Shown: in pieces, positions 38,283-50,700 of the stretch
How the letters are laid out: every line of letters starts with the position of its first letter
How positions within the stretch are numbered: position 1 is the stretch's first letter
Assembly: GCF_001625215.2 (NCBI RefSeq)
Contig: NC_030384.2
Coordinates: 44,426,390-44,490,389, forward strand
Direction of reading: 5' to 3'
Length of the DNA: 64,000 bases
Source of the DNA: Daucus carota subsp. sativus
Lineage: Eukaryota; Streptophyta; Magnoliopsida; Apiales; Apiaceae
Notes under the pieces: generated by a model
What the model was told of the DNA's origin: nothing
Database searches by the model: none
The model's input: only the letters and a program-made list of their open reading frames with translations
Position numbers and translations under genes: made by a program

Positions 38283-39075
38283 GCAAAGGCTCATACGTTT
38301 TATCGAATATTTTTTGGCAGCAAATGCATCTCAAACTAAACTCGCTCTGAGAAAATTATTAATTACTCCCTCTGTTTTTTTTATATGACGCTTTGACTTT
38401 TGGCACACACTTTTAAGTGCTTTGACCGGGTAGTTAAAAATTTTATTTTTAAAATTTTTTTTTTCTGAATAATAATATATGATCAAAACTTTTATTCAGA
38501 AAAAGAAAATTCTAAAAATAATATTTTTAACTACCCGGTCAAAGCACTTAAAAGTGTGTGCCAAAAGTCAAAGCGTCATATAAAAAAAAACAGAGGGAGT
38601 ATAATTTGCTTATGGGGGCATTAATTTTCCTAAAAACAAAGCGTAGAGTATTAGGTTACACGGCAGGAGCTTTACAATTAAGAACATCGGTCATTATTAA
38701 GTAGAGCAAAGGATTATACTTTTTTATCTATAATTTTTGACAGCAAATGCATTCCAAATTAAGTTCGCTATGAGGAAGCTATTAATTATAACCGAGGCAA
38801 TAATTTTCCTAAAAATGAAGTGCAAAGTATTAGGTTACACGACAGGGGTTTTACAATTAACAACAGCGGTCGTTATTAAGTAAAGCAAAGGTTCATGCGT
38901 TTATATTGAATAGTTTTTGATGGCAAATGCATCCCAAACTAAGTTCACTATGAGAAAGCTATTAATTATAATTTGTTTATTGGGCATTAATTTTTCTAAA
39001 AATAAAGCATTGAGTATTAGGTTACATAGCAGGAGCTTTACAATTAAGAACATCTGACATTATTAAGTAGAGTAC
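38283..39075. repeat. three-copy tandem repeat, about 180 bp unit, interrupted by a Stowaway
   Basis: Units start at about 38283, 38706 and 38885 with GCAAAGG, then CAAATGCAT(C/T)(C/T)CAAA(C/T)TAA and GTATTAGGTTACA(C/T), ending in TATTAAGTAGAG-type sequence. The first unit carries the Stowaway at 38366-38599, showing that the array predates that insertion or that only one copy was hit. Confidence 0.85.
38366..38599. mobile_element. Stowaway MITE forming a near-perfect hairpin
   Basis: Ends CTCCCTCTGTTTTTTTTATA and its complement, with TA duplications. The arms (about 90 bp each, including ATGACGCTTTGACTTTTGGC and TTAAGTGCTTTGACCGGGTA) are almost perfectly complementary, indicating a young insertion. 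Confidence 0.92.
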
Positions 39076-42000
39076 GACCACGATTATATTTGAAGGATTT
39101 GCAACCACAAGTTATACCGTTTTTATATTTCTCGTCTCAATTTCATTTATACGATGATAATATAGTCTCATGACATACCGTTTTGAGCTAGAAACTTATC
39201 ATTTCATGATATGTAACCCGAACCTTCTGAAATGATTCATCACTCATGTCATATCAATGTCATTCAAGATGGGTCATCCGGAACCGCGGGGACATAACTT
39301 TGAGAAGCAGCCCATAGGTAATCTCGGTTGAATTTAATTACGTCCATATATTTACCTTTGTAGTATTCGGGAGGAAAATGAGAGAGTGGAATAATGGAGA
39401 ATAAGTGGGATGGGAAAGAAGTTTGATAAAACGGGGCAGTAGGTAAAAAACGTTGTCATTTTGTAGCTGGATAATGTACAAAGAGGCTGACTTATCTTGT
39501 CCTCCTGGGATCCACTTGTAAATTTGCTAGTGCCAGTAGTATATTTGAAATTGCATGGGGTAAGGTCAGAGATGTTTCTCAATACTAGACATCAACATGG
39601 AAACTCAGAGCAGTGTTTTCTATCTACCAAGACAGAACACACTCGTGCACTCTCGGAACTCTGGAATTCAGTATTCAATATGCTGGTGGCAAGTCTGTAC
39701 ATGAATACTCTATTCCAAAACAATTAGTGAGTGAATTATATTTCAAGTTCGGTGCTTGAATATTTAAACCTTGTTTTGACTCTGGTCAATAATCAGTCTG
39801 AAAAGGATGTTCACAGGTTTATCTTGATTTTGAGTAGCTGTGATTCCTCTCTATTACGGTATATTGTAATCAAACCGACCTTAAACCTAACATTAAAAAT
39901 ATGTTATAATTTTGTTCCATCTCAAAAATATCTTGAAGTTTTGGGAGTTCAGAGTGTAATTCAACTCTCAGCTCTGAAATCTCAATATTCACATTCAATT
40001 ATGAACATAAAAACAAAGTCATGTTATCATTCGTGAATATGATCCGCTCTCGACCCAAAAATAAATTTTCGAATTAATATAATATCTTGAATATCTTCTG
40101 CAAGCTTCCAGCAGAATTGGTATTAATTAGAGTAATGTGTACAGAAGAAATTGTAAGTATAATCCTTCCACGAAAAACCCGCATAGATGTTGGATTTCCA
40201 CCATGGGAAATAGCCACGCATTCTCTGCTCCCCAAAAAGCCTTAATATTGAGACAGATTTTTAGGGACCATAATATCCACATGATGTCCCTAGTCTCAGA
40301 TCACATCTTTATACACCACTAACAGGATTATGATGTTGCGTCTCAGTTGTTTTTGTTACACTTGCGATTCTTGAAGAATATCAGAAAACGATCACATACG
40401 TCTATAGTATTATTTAATTCGTAAAGTCTACACTACTGAAAATCAGATAATTAAGAAAAACAAAAAGGCCTAAATGAATATCGAAGACGGAGCAGTCGTA
40501 TATAGCAAGCCGACCAAAGTGGGCATCCCGAAAGGATTGCCTTTATACACGAACACGTATAAAAACACAATACAGGCAGTATGTAGTATCACAATTTACA
40601 ACCTTTTTGCCATTGGTCTGGACCAACCATGTTGTCTTCGATGCAATATATAACAGTTGGGTACATTTATTAAAAACTAAAACTAAACCTAGAATCCCGC
40701 AGATTTTATATTATACGCACAGTTCGACTCCACATCCACATTTTGATTTTTCCGTATCGCGTTGGTTCGAAAAAGATGAGCCGGAACGCTGAACCCAAAT
40801 TTCTTTTTATCGTCCGACGATCATTTCTTTTCTTCTTTTTGCCGGATCGTGCGAAGATCATTGGTGTTATTATTGTTTAATCTTTGTTTCAGAAAAGAGA
40901 TGATACCAAGTCCTTTTGTACACTTAGTAATATTGACTATCATCTTTCAATTATTTATAAATCATAAGTTCGAATTTTAAACAAAAATATAGGATTTTTA
41001 TATTTTTAAATTTCTTAATGTTACCGCTCAAGAAAGTAATTACTATTTAATTACCAATAGTCCGGTAAATATAACTGACTAAATTCGAATAATCTCAAAT
41101 CTTTTAAGTTCGAGGCATGCAATTGTTTGTCAAATATTAAAATTTGATTAAATTTAGAATTTTTTTTATTAAACCGGCCAAATTTAAGAGATCATTTCAA
41201 TATATTAAAGAAAAATACAACGTTCCGATTCTCTTAGGTCTGGTTAATACTATTTAAAAAAATTCTCAAAAATTAGTACTTTTTTCCGAATTCTTGAGCT
41301 CGTATCAATATAATACTAATCCTGGATAACAACCAAAAAAAAAAAAGAACAGTAACCACATTTTATACGGGAAAGAATTAATTTTGTTTTTTTGATAAAA
41401 AGTAAAATAATTAGCATAATTTCAACTGATACTAATTCCGAGCTCCTCTAGTTAAACGACTGCTTTTCTGCAGCACTCCCTTTGTCAGGAAAAAGGAAAT
41501 CTAACTTTAATTTCCTTTCATATTATTATTAAGATTCTTTTTGCTTATCTTTTTGGGACGGACCTCGGCAGATAGTACTATTGGATATTGGAAAATCATT
41601 AATTAGCAGTATATCTCTAGCTTGCGATATATGTGTCGGTAACTCTATACTCTATGATGTACTCGCTGTTTGCAATATAAATTGTTTTAAAATATGCACT
41701 TAAATATATTTTAATACATAATAATAGTTATGTAATTAAGTTTGAATTTTAGAAATATACCCTCCGCAAATAGTAACTTCCCATATCACATACCTTTAGG
41801 TGAGTATAGGAACAATATTAATCTCTATTTCTGGTTTTTATTCTCGTTTTGGAATTTTTTATGAACATAAAAATCTATTTAATATAAGCTAGATAGCTAA
41901 AATATATTATGTATGCTCTCTTTAGTTTTATATATATATAGCACCTATAGGTGAAATTATTTTTTTAATAAAAATATATAATCAAAATTTTAATTCTAGA

Positions 42001-42547
42001 AAAAGATAATTAACACAAATTTTATTATACGATCAATATATATAAAGCTGCATGTAAAAAATTAAAATGTTGTATAAGAGAAAATATATAAAGTTAAAAT
42101 TTTAAATATTGATTGTTTGAGTAAAACACATTTTATCGTGAACTTGCGGATGGGTCATGTGAACTTGATTAAGACAATATCAATTCCATTCGTAGTAGTA
42201 AGCTTGACCAAACTTCTGTTAAATATCGGTTTAAAATAAGTAAGGCCAACAAAATTTTTATTCGGATTTGAATGTCGTTCATTCTCACATATATTTGTTT
42301 ATAAAATATATTAGTCTAAATTGTTAAGTAGTAAACTGTAACAGAAAAATGTACTTGTGTAAACAGTCTCTCAGTAACATTTCAAAGTAAAAAAAATGAA
42401 AAGATAAAAAACTGTCCAGCTTAATGTATTTTAAAGTGTAAATCAAAAGAGGAAAAAAACAATTAGCAAGAAACTGTGCATGTGTATTGATTTCCTGTGC
42501 ATCTGTATGCAGTATATGTGAAATATATTTACCAGTTGTGTGAAGTA

Positions 42548-43115
42548 GGCCTGTACGCGGTTCGGATTGGTTCGGTTGGAGGGTAATAACCGAACCAAAC
42601 CGCAACTTGCGGTTTTCTAAAATCTCAAATCGCGACCAAACCGTTGGTTAAAAAAAATCAACCAAATCCACCCACGTAATTGCGGTTGGAGTTGCGGTTC
42701 AACCGCTAAAATAGTTTGACAAAGAAGTTCTATCATACACTCTGATATAAGTTTCCATTTGGAGCATGAAATAAATTACAGTCATGGACACATTGACTAA
42801 TTTATATTGGGCCTTGCTCAAAGAGTCCAAATTTCATTAATTTAGTAACTTCTTTTTATTTATGTGAATATCTATATGTAAATATATAAACATATATAAT
42901 AAATATATTTAAATTTATATAATGTGCGGTTGGCGGTTGCGGTTGGTTTTTTGCGGTTTTAAAAAAAAATGAATCCGCAACCAAACCGCAAATTAATGGT
43001 TATTAAAAAATCCATCCGCGATTGCCCACATTGTGCGGTTATCCATAATACACGGATCGGTTACGGGTGGTGGTTGCGGTTGATGCGGTTGAGCGGATTG
43101 AATGTACAGCCGACT
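42548..43115. mobile_element. non-autonomous hAT element upstream of the WIP gene
   Basis: A 568 bp element with imperfect ends (GGCCTGTAC against GTACAGCC), flanked by the 8 bp duplication GTGAAGTA (42540-42547 and 43116-43123). Subterminal regions are crowded with GCGGTT/AACCGC motifs. It ends about 175 bp before the putative TATA box of the zinc-finger gene. Confidence 0.82.
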
Positions 43116-43288
43116 GTGAAGTAGTGATGGTCTGATACTCACAACTCACGAGCCGCGGATTATACATACACACATACATTCATTCTTTAAAGGGTTGAAA
43201 TGAGTCAGACTTTAGACCATCCATCAATATAATATCCATCCACACTTTGGTGATCTTGTACCTCTCCAGATCTCTCTCTAGCTCCTCT

Positions 43289-43297
43289 CTATAAAAC
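43289..43297 (+). promoter_or_regulatory. putative TATA box of the WIP gene
   Basis: CTATAAAAC lies 60 bases before the start codon, in CT-rich sequence typical of a plant promoter and leader. Transcription would start near 43320. Confidence 0.6.
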
Positions 43298-43356
43298 CTC
43301 TCTCCCATCACTCCCTACTATTCTCCCTTCAATCCCCACCTTTTTGTTCAATCACC

Positions 43357-45464
43357 ATGACTGATCCTTACTCACATCCCTACCCTCAATGGTTCAGATT
43401 CAACCCCCCTCCTCCCCCTCACCACCATACCTACTTTTACTCTTCTCAGAACCACCCTCCTCAGCCACCACTCAACAATTACATGTTCTACAAAACAAAC
43501 CCTCCTCCTCCAACTCCAACTCCAACTCCAACCTCACCTCCTCTCAGAGAAGCATTACCTTTACTCACCCTGAGCCCCATGAGAAAACCAGATCAAGAAA
43601 TTACCACAGCTGCTCAAATTCCACAAATACCCTCCTCCTCTTGCAGCACAAGCGGCCTTGACCTCAACATGATCCCCACCTACATGGATGTGGATGAGTA
43701 CAAGAAAAGCAGCCGAGAGGCCCGAGATGATATCGACGAAGATGTGGATGAAAATGATGAACAAGTGACGGTAGCACTGCAGATAGGGCTTCCAAACCCT
43801 AGCCCTGCCGATATGGCTGCGTATAATATGCATCATCTTTTAACCACTTCCAATTGTTCCTCTTCATCAAACACTAATTCCACCACTAGCGCGGGTCATT
43901 TGTCAGCCAATTGCTGTTATTCCTCGAATAATAGCAGTCATAATACGAGTTCCGGTTCAGGAGGGATGCATATCAGCAAGTATTGGATTCCAACTCCTTC
44001 TCAGATTCTTATTGGGCCTACCCAATTCTCCTGCCCAGTTTGCTACAAGACCTTCAACAGATACAACAATATGCAGGTACTTCTTCTTGTTAATTTTCCG
44101 TGTTGAATTTTGTTAATAGATAGAAAAGTGTGTAGATGAAATGATGAAGGTGTAGATCGACAGTAGAGAGGTAGTAGTGATTGTAAATGAATAAACAAGT
44201 GTATTCATTTATGGTTGATTGAACAAGACATGTTGCACATACACACAGAGAGGAGAATAGTAGATAGCGCACACACTCTCCTTTTTGCTCACACTGAACA
44301 ACACAGACTGCATTGTTCTTTCCTTCCCTGTGCTTTCAGATTGTACAATCTCCTCGAAGTCCGTGCAGTCTCCTCTCTCTCTAGTCTCTTTTTCACCTCT
44401 TATAAAGTTTACGTAATAGTGCTAGTAAAACTCCTCACTTTGCTCTCCTTTTCAGACACCAAATCTTCAGACTCACCAAGTCTTAACTACCATTTGTTCG
44501 GTAAACCCCGCAGGTTTGGCAAGTACAATTAGCCAATTTTACAAACTAATTTACCTGCCGCAAAAATAATTAGAATCATTTTTTAATTTTAATTAGCCCT
44601 TTTTAGCTGATATAGTATGATTTAGGGGTTCTAGATTTGATCAATATTTTAACATGTATATATATTTCTCTGATGATATGTAATGGATCCTTTGTCTTAC
44701 AAATCTAGGTTAATTTCCGTTGATTGTTTTTGATAATATCAAATTCAATTGAACTAAATGATGTGTTCCGAATAATTTTGTCAAAAATAGATGAAATAAT
44801 GACATGTTCTCAATAATAATGAATTTTGTTGGGACTTCAAATTACAAAGTTTATACTTGTATTCCCCAAATTCATAAATTTTTCCCGAATTTTATATAGA
44901 TTCGAAGTTACTGATGATGTGAGTAAAAATATATTCATTTTCCTGATTTGTTTGAAATGTGTTTATACATATGTAAAATTTATTATATTTTGTATATGTA
45001 TTTAGATGCATATGTGGGGGCATGGATCACAATACAGAAAAGGCCCGGAATCACTAAGAGGGACTCAACCTACAGGAATGTTGAAACTTCCCTGCTATTG
45101 CTGTGCCCCTGGATGCAGAAACAACATTGATCATCCGAGATCAAAGCCCCTCAAAGATTTCCGAACCCTTCAAACACATTACAAGAGAAAGCACGGGATC
45201 AAGCCCTTCATGTGTCGAAAATGTGGCAAAGCTTTTGCGGTGAGGGGTGACTGGAGGACTCATGAGAAGAACTGTGGGAAGCTTTGGTACTGCATCTGCG
45301 GGTCAGATTTCAAGCACAAGAGATCCCTGAAAGATCACATCAAGGCCTTTGGACATGGCCACGCATCCTATGGTGGTGGATTTGAAGAAGAAGATGATGA
45401 CCCTGCATCCGAAGTTGAACAAGATGATGACGATGATAATGATCAGTCCTCGTCTTTGCAGTGA
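43357..45464 (+). CDS. WIP-family C2H2 zinc-finger transcription factor (NTT/WIP2-like)
   Basis: Two exons, 43357-44076 and 45006-45464 (TGA), phase 0, 392 aa. WIP proteins are nuclear DNA-binding regulators of plant development; NTT/WIP2 acts in transmitting tract and root founder cells, and TT1 in the seed coat. The N-terminal half is low-complexity (Pro/His/Ser/Thr-rich), with a GLDLN EAR-like repression motif and a [10 protein letters not shown] box. The signature [18 protein letters not shown] precedes the first finger (C226-x2-C229-x12-H242-x3-H246), which the intron splits between Q240 and M241. Further fingers follow through [38 protein letters not shown] and [20 protein letters not shown], then an acidic tail. 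The tail (ASEVEQ) and VALQIGLP point to the NTT/WIP4/WIP5 branch. The exact orthologue is not fixed. Confidence 0.95.
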
Positions 45465-47090
45465 ATCATCAATCGTGCTGAACTCTCTCTTAAAAGTATT
45501 TAAATGTGCACAAACATGCAGAAGATGTACAATTTCTCTTTACATTTCAGTGATTCTAATTAGGTTCCGTAATTAAGGTTTAAGCACGTACTCTCATCTA
45601 GCTTAAAATTTAGTTATGTTTATCTAAATCCCTCGCCCTACCTTGCTAATTTCATGATCATGGCCTGTATTAGCTATCAATTGTCAAAATTTCAAGGTTT
45701 TAATGATCCTGTAGTTTTGTTTTTCATGCAAAATAGATTAAATATATTATATCCCTCTACTAATTAATATATATAGTTAGGAATAAGTGTACTGAATATC
45801 TGCATGCCTCCTTATTTCCCTTCTCTCTATATCTGTTGGCATCAGAAATTGGGAAGCCTACGGGGATCGATTGACATGGGAAACATAGCACCACAAAGCT
45901 CGGGAAAGCGAAGAAAGACAATAGTGCATGGAAACCGGTAATTATGCAATATAGTAAAAAAACAGTACTTATATGTCATTCTTATCAGTTTATATGAGCT
46001 AGCTAGCTAGCTAGCTAGGACGCCTAACTACTAACTTATGATCCGCAATACACAATTTATTTATTTATAAGCTGCGTTGTCAGAGCTTGGATGTTAGGAT
46101 AAATTAAGGATGGGTGTCTGCAAACAATTTATATATTTTTTCAAATAGAATAGGGAACTTGTATAAGATTTGAGGGTATAGTAACTTATATGAGAAAACT
46201 GGAGAACCTATCCTAACATTTGAAGATAATATTACAAAATAATTACTATACAGCCCTTTTTCTACATGAAACTATATACTATTAAGGTTTGAATACTTTC
46301 AAAATCTACAGGTATCCTTATCTGAAGGCATCAGATATTTTCTAATTCTCTTAAATTTTGGGGGAGCTGATTCCATAATGTCGTATGAGAGGCAGTTCAA
46401 GTTTGCTTTATATAACGGCTCGTGATATTAGTATAGATACGGGATCGAAGTTTGTCGAACCAACACCAGATTTATATCGGACTGAAACTGAGCGGCTCTT
46501 TAAAATTTAGGATGAATATTAAATATATGTAAAATATATTTACATATAATTAATGAATGATTCTTATATAAATGTTTTTTCCAATTGCCAAATAAGGGTA
46601 CTTGTTTAGGCATTGAGGGAATTCCTTGGAAACAAAATTTGTAACAGATTTTGAATACCTAGCTAAACAAGTCACCTAGCTAGCTAGCTCATTTCATCAA
46701 CAGTTCTCTAGAATGTTGTGAATAAATTATCTACACTCTGGAACAGATATGAATATGATCAAATATGAATATGATCAAGAAAAGCTTTATACTAGGCAAA
46801 CAATACTGTACTAGGTACTAATATCTGCTCAAAAAACAAAACAACACTCATACACATATTACCGTACACTGTGTTTTATTTACTCCTGTTTGATTAATAT
46901 TTAGTAATGTATATTTTCTGGATAATTTTCAAATGAACTTTTTACACGATATCTCTTGGAAGTGGAACTGATTATCAATTGCATGATGGCTTTAGAAAGT
47001 AACACGAGTAAATGATCGGAGAAATTGAAGGGAACGTAATGGAGGATCATGCATGTACTCATTATGAGCCAGGGCGTGGAGGTTATATTA

Positions 47091-47738
47091 GAGCAAGTCC
47101 AAGAGTGCCCTAAAATCATGTCCTAAATCAAAATTTAAGGCATTTGAAGTAAAATGGTGCTCCAACAATGTCCTAGTGATGCCTCAAAACACTAGGACAT
47201 CTAACAAATGCCTTATTTTTGAGGCACAATCATGCATGCCCTAAACCATTTCTATCAATAAAATATTACTCCCTCCGTCCCCTTTTACATGTCCCTTTTG
47301 AAAATTTTTTTTGTCTCAAATTACTTGTCCACTTCTCTTTTCAAAGCAACTTTTTGTATGTTTTTTCAAAATGTAACAACTTCCAATGTTTGACTAGCAT
47401 ATATATATACACAACTCTATCTAATTCATCACATTTATTAGGGATATGTATGAAAACAAGATATCCACCTAACATTTTCTTAAGATGCGTTATTTTTTCA
47501 AAAGGGACAAGTAAAAGGGGACGGAGGGAGTAGCTTACTCACATTCCAACACACCTCCCTTCTCTTTCTTTTTCACTTCCCTCCAACAATAATTCAAATA
47601 TACTATTATTTAGATAATAAGGCACAATATTAAGGCATATTGTTGGAGTTGTTATGTTAAAATGATGTCCTAAATCACTAGGACATTATTTTTTATTATA
47701 TATATAGGGCACTTCCTAGGACATTGTTGGACTTGCTC
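47091..47738. mobile_element. PIF/Harbinger (Tourist-like) MITE with nested Stowaway
   Basis: Ends GAGCAAGTCCAA and TTGGACTTGCTC are inverted repeats flanked by TTA on both sides (47088-47090 and 47739-47741), diagnostic of Harbinger MITEs. Subterminal TAGGACAT motifs repeat several times. A Stowaway lies inside (47269-47530). Confidence 0.9.
47269..47530. mobile_element. Stowaway MITE nested in the Harbinger element
   Basis: Ends CTCCCTCCGTCCCCTTTTAC and GTAAAAGGGGACGGAGGGAG are inverted repeats bordered by TA. Length is 262 bp. It is younger than the Harbinger MITE around it. Confidence 0.92.
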
Positions 47739-50700
47739 TTATAACAGATCGATGACGAGATATGTAAAGAGATATACTTAATTAAACGATTAATAAGGAG
47801 ACAATAACAAGATTTCTTTAACTTTTACTTTTAGGAATGATGATGTTGTTACATGAATCGGCTTGGTTGATGAATGCAAGTGGTTTTTCTTTATCAGGAT
47901 TCAATCTTTCATGATTCATTTTTATATGTTTCAAAATTTACAAAGACCAATGATGTATAATCAGTTTAAATAATTTCACCAGCATTTAAGAATCCCTAAC
48001 TGAAAGGAATATTGGAGATGATGAGCAGATATATATCAGAGAGCTAGTCGCGTTTGTTTAATTGAGAGTAGAAAGAGATAGGCTTTTCATCCTGCAAATA
48101 TATGCAGCAGCTTTTGGGGTGCATATGATGCTCTTTTGCTTTAATAAGTGGAGGGATGTTGTCTACTGTGCTCATGGATGGAACTTATTTATACCCTTTA
48201 AGTTTCACCTTTCTATCAACTTGTTTTTTTATTTCTTACATAGCGTGCGGTTGTTTGCGTGTATATATCAAGGATTTGGGATCACATGAATATATCATAG
48301 TATATGATCAGTACTGTCTGATTAATAAAAGATACCAAATTCTGATCAAATTGTGCACGAGAATTAAAAGATGCATGCAGTATATATAGTTACAAACCTG
48401 TGGCAAGAGCTAATTGTATTGTGCTATCGGGTTTATCATCTGTTATCCAGAGTCCTAATTTCGATCCAACTAGATATTAATTTTATCAGGACGGTACTAC
48501 CCTCTGAACTTATAAACATATTCAAGAAAACCGAGGGCAAAAAATCTGAGGCATTTATTGTGGAGCCCTAAGTTTAGTTAGTTGGGAAATACTACAACGT
48601 AACACAGTATAAAAGTACTGTGCAATTTACATATACTGCTGCATACTGCGAGTGATGATGGTCAAATGGGTTTTTAGCTACAAGCTGCTACAGTGGTTGC
48701 ATACACAATAAACCAACCTTGCTGACTTGTGGCTGCTGTTGTTTGAAATGACGTTTCAATAATTCTCTTTTTCATGTCTTTAATTTTCCACGGATTTGAA
48801 TCTATACAGGCATATCAGTCTGTGATTTTTTGTGCTGGTACATAGTAAGGAGCATATGTTTGTATTCTTGCACAGAAGTCTGAAAACCATAATTGTAATA
48901 GTACCTCTATCATCAAGATTTAGGAAGAAAGGAATACTATGAAGACGACAACGAATCAGCCATACATACATGTGTATATGTATAGCCTATACAGCAGGGC
49001 TGAAAACATGTAACATCACTGTTCATTGTACAAAGCAAATTCGTTGCTAGCTTTTCCAAAAATATTATTCAAAAACATAAGAATAAAACAAATATATTAG
49101 GAAAAAATTCCCCATGATTATTTTAAATCTTTTTATATAAATTTCAGCAACAATATCCTACTTCGAATTATATTAGATATTACAAACATCATAGAAATTG
49201 AAAGATGATTATTAAATTAATATATGTGAAATAAGAAATAGTGATCGCTAATTTGCTTGTATGTATAAAATGGCTCAAGGAAAACATTTTTAGAATAGTG
49301 TTTTTGACTATATGGTTTTTTTACTGATCTCTCTTATTATGGTTACGTATATGCAAGATTCATTATCAGTTCACTATTGCTATCTCTAAATTGAATGAGT
49401 TTGCTCCCTTGTCTCGAAAGGATCCGAGAAATTTCTCATTTTATTTAAAGTAATATCAAATATGATAAATCTATATATTGATTACACCCTTATATGATAT
49501 ATCATGCTCAAGTTTAAATTTAGGATTTGTATGTTAATGTCCCAAATTTTGAATAAATATTTTCTTAATTACACATGGAATATGAAAGCATATATTGCAT
49601 GAACCAATGTTGTACATTTTTTGTTTTTGATATCAATTATTACAATTTAATTACATGTATATATAAATATTATAGATTATATATTATGAAATACATAATA
49701 TATATGTATGTTAAGACTAAGACTAAAATTTAGAAAATAATGTTAACAAAATTTATACAAAAATATTAATTAACTAATAATGTTTGATAATAAATATAAT
49801 TAATATTATTTATTTGATGTATACACACTCGTATATTTATTAAAACCCCAGTTTCCTATTATAAAAAAATTACAAGCCTTTTTCAAGTGAAAGTCATTCT
49901 AATATAGATATCTCAAAATAGATCTAGAATTTATTTTTTCCCATGAACATCAAACAAAAAACTGAAACGCATATTTATAATTCCAAATTTTATAAAAATA
50001 TTTTTATAAATTTTAAAATAACGAGAGATCATAACAAAATTTGATTTAAGGAGCGAGGGATGCCCCTCTGGCCATTGCTAGATGTCATCAAGCCATGTAC
50101 GGAGGCCCAGTGATGAACAATATGTTGAGTAAATAATTGAAAGGGGGAGGGATGCCTCAAGACTGGATCACTGGACATAAAAAAACCCGTCGCTGACCGG
50201 CCGGTCCTTCTCCGTCACTGGAAGTCCTGTTAGATATGCATGCACTTGTATTAACTGTCAGGTTTTGTCCATGCAAGCCATGTGCCCATCCAAACTGCAC
50301 AGCTCCATCTACTATTGTTGTGCGATAGCTTTAATTATTTCAAAGCCAGGCAGAACTAAAGCATTCATTTATGTACTCATGTAGTCTTGTGGACCTCTCC
50401 TCCAAATTATCTTTATTTCGATGTTTTCTCTTTTCTGTTACAATATTCAGTGCAAGTCATGTAGTTTCTGCATAATAATAAAACATGTAAACTGAGCTTC
50501 GTGCATGGCATGTAAATGTTATTCTATAAAAGACCATGCAATTGCCTTCTGTCAAACAGCAGCACTGGCTTGTGTAAAATCCCAATGCCCTCTTTTCTCT
50601 TCTCTCATTTCCCATACTCCAATCACAATCACATAGTCTTTGAAAAATCAGTTTGGTGGTCACACCTAGTAGTATTTAATAGTTTTTGTGATGGGCTTGA

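Larger units (their letters stand above)
36329..43284. other. about 7 kb intergenic region between LPAT2 and the WIP gene
   Basis: The first 200-400 bp are probably the LPAT2 3' untranslated region. The rest is AT-rich and holds tandem repeats, a Stowaway hairpin, a possible SINE and the hAT element listed separately. No coding exon chain or RNA gene was supported. Confidence 0.6.

Noticed and set aside
43389..43836. Open frames overlapping the WIP first exon in other frames and on the other strand
   Set aside because: They are shadows of the Pro/Ser/Thr-rich coding exon.
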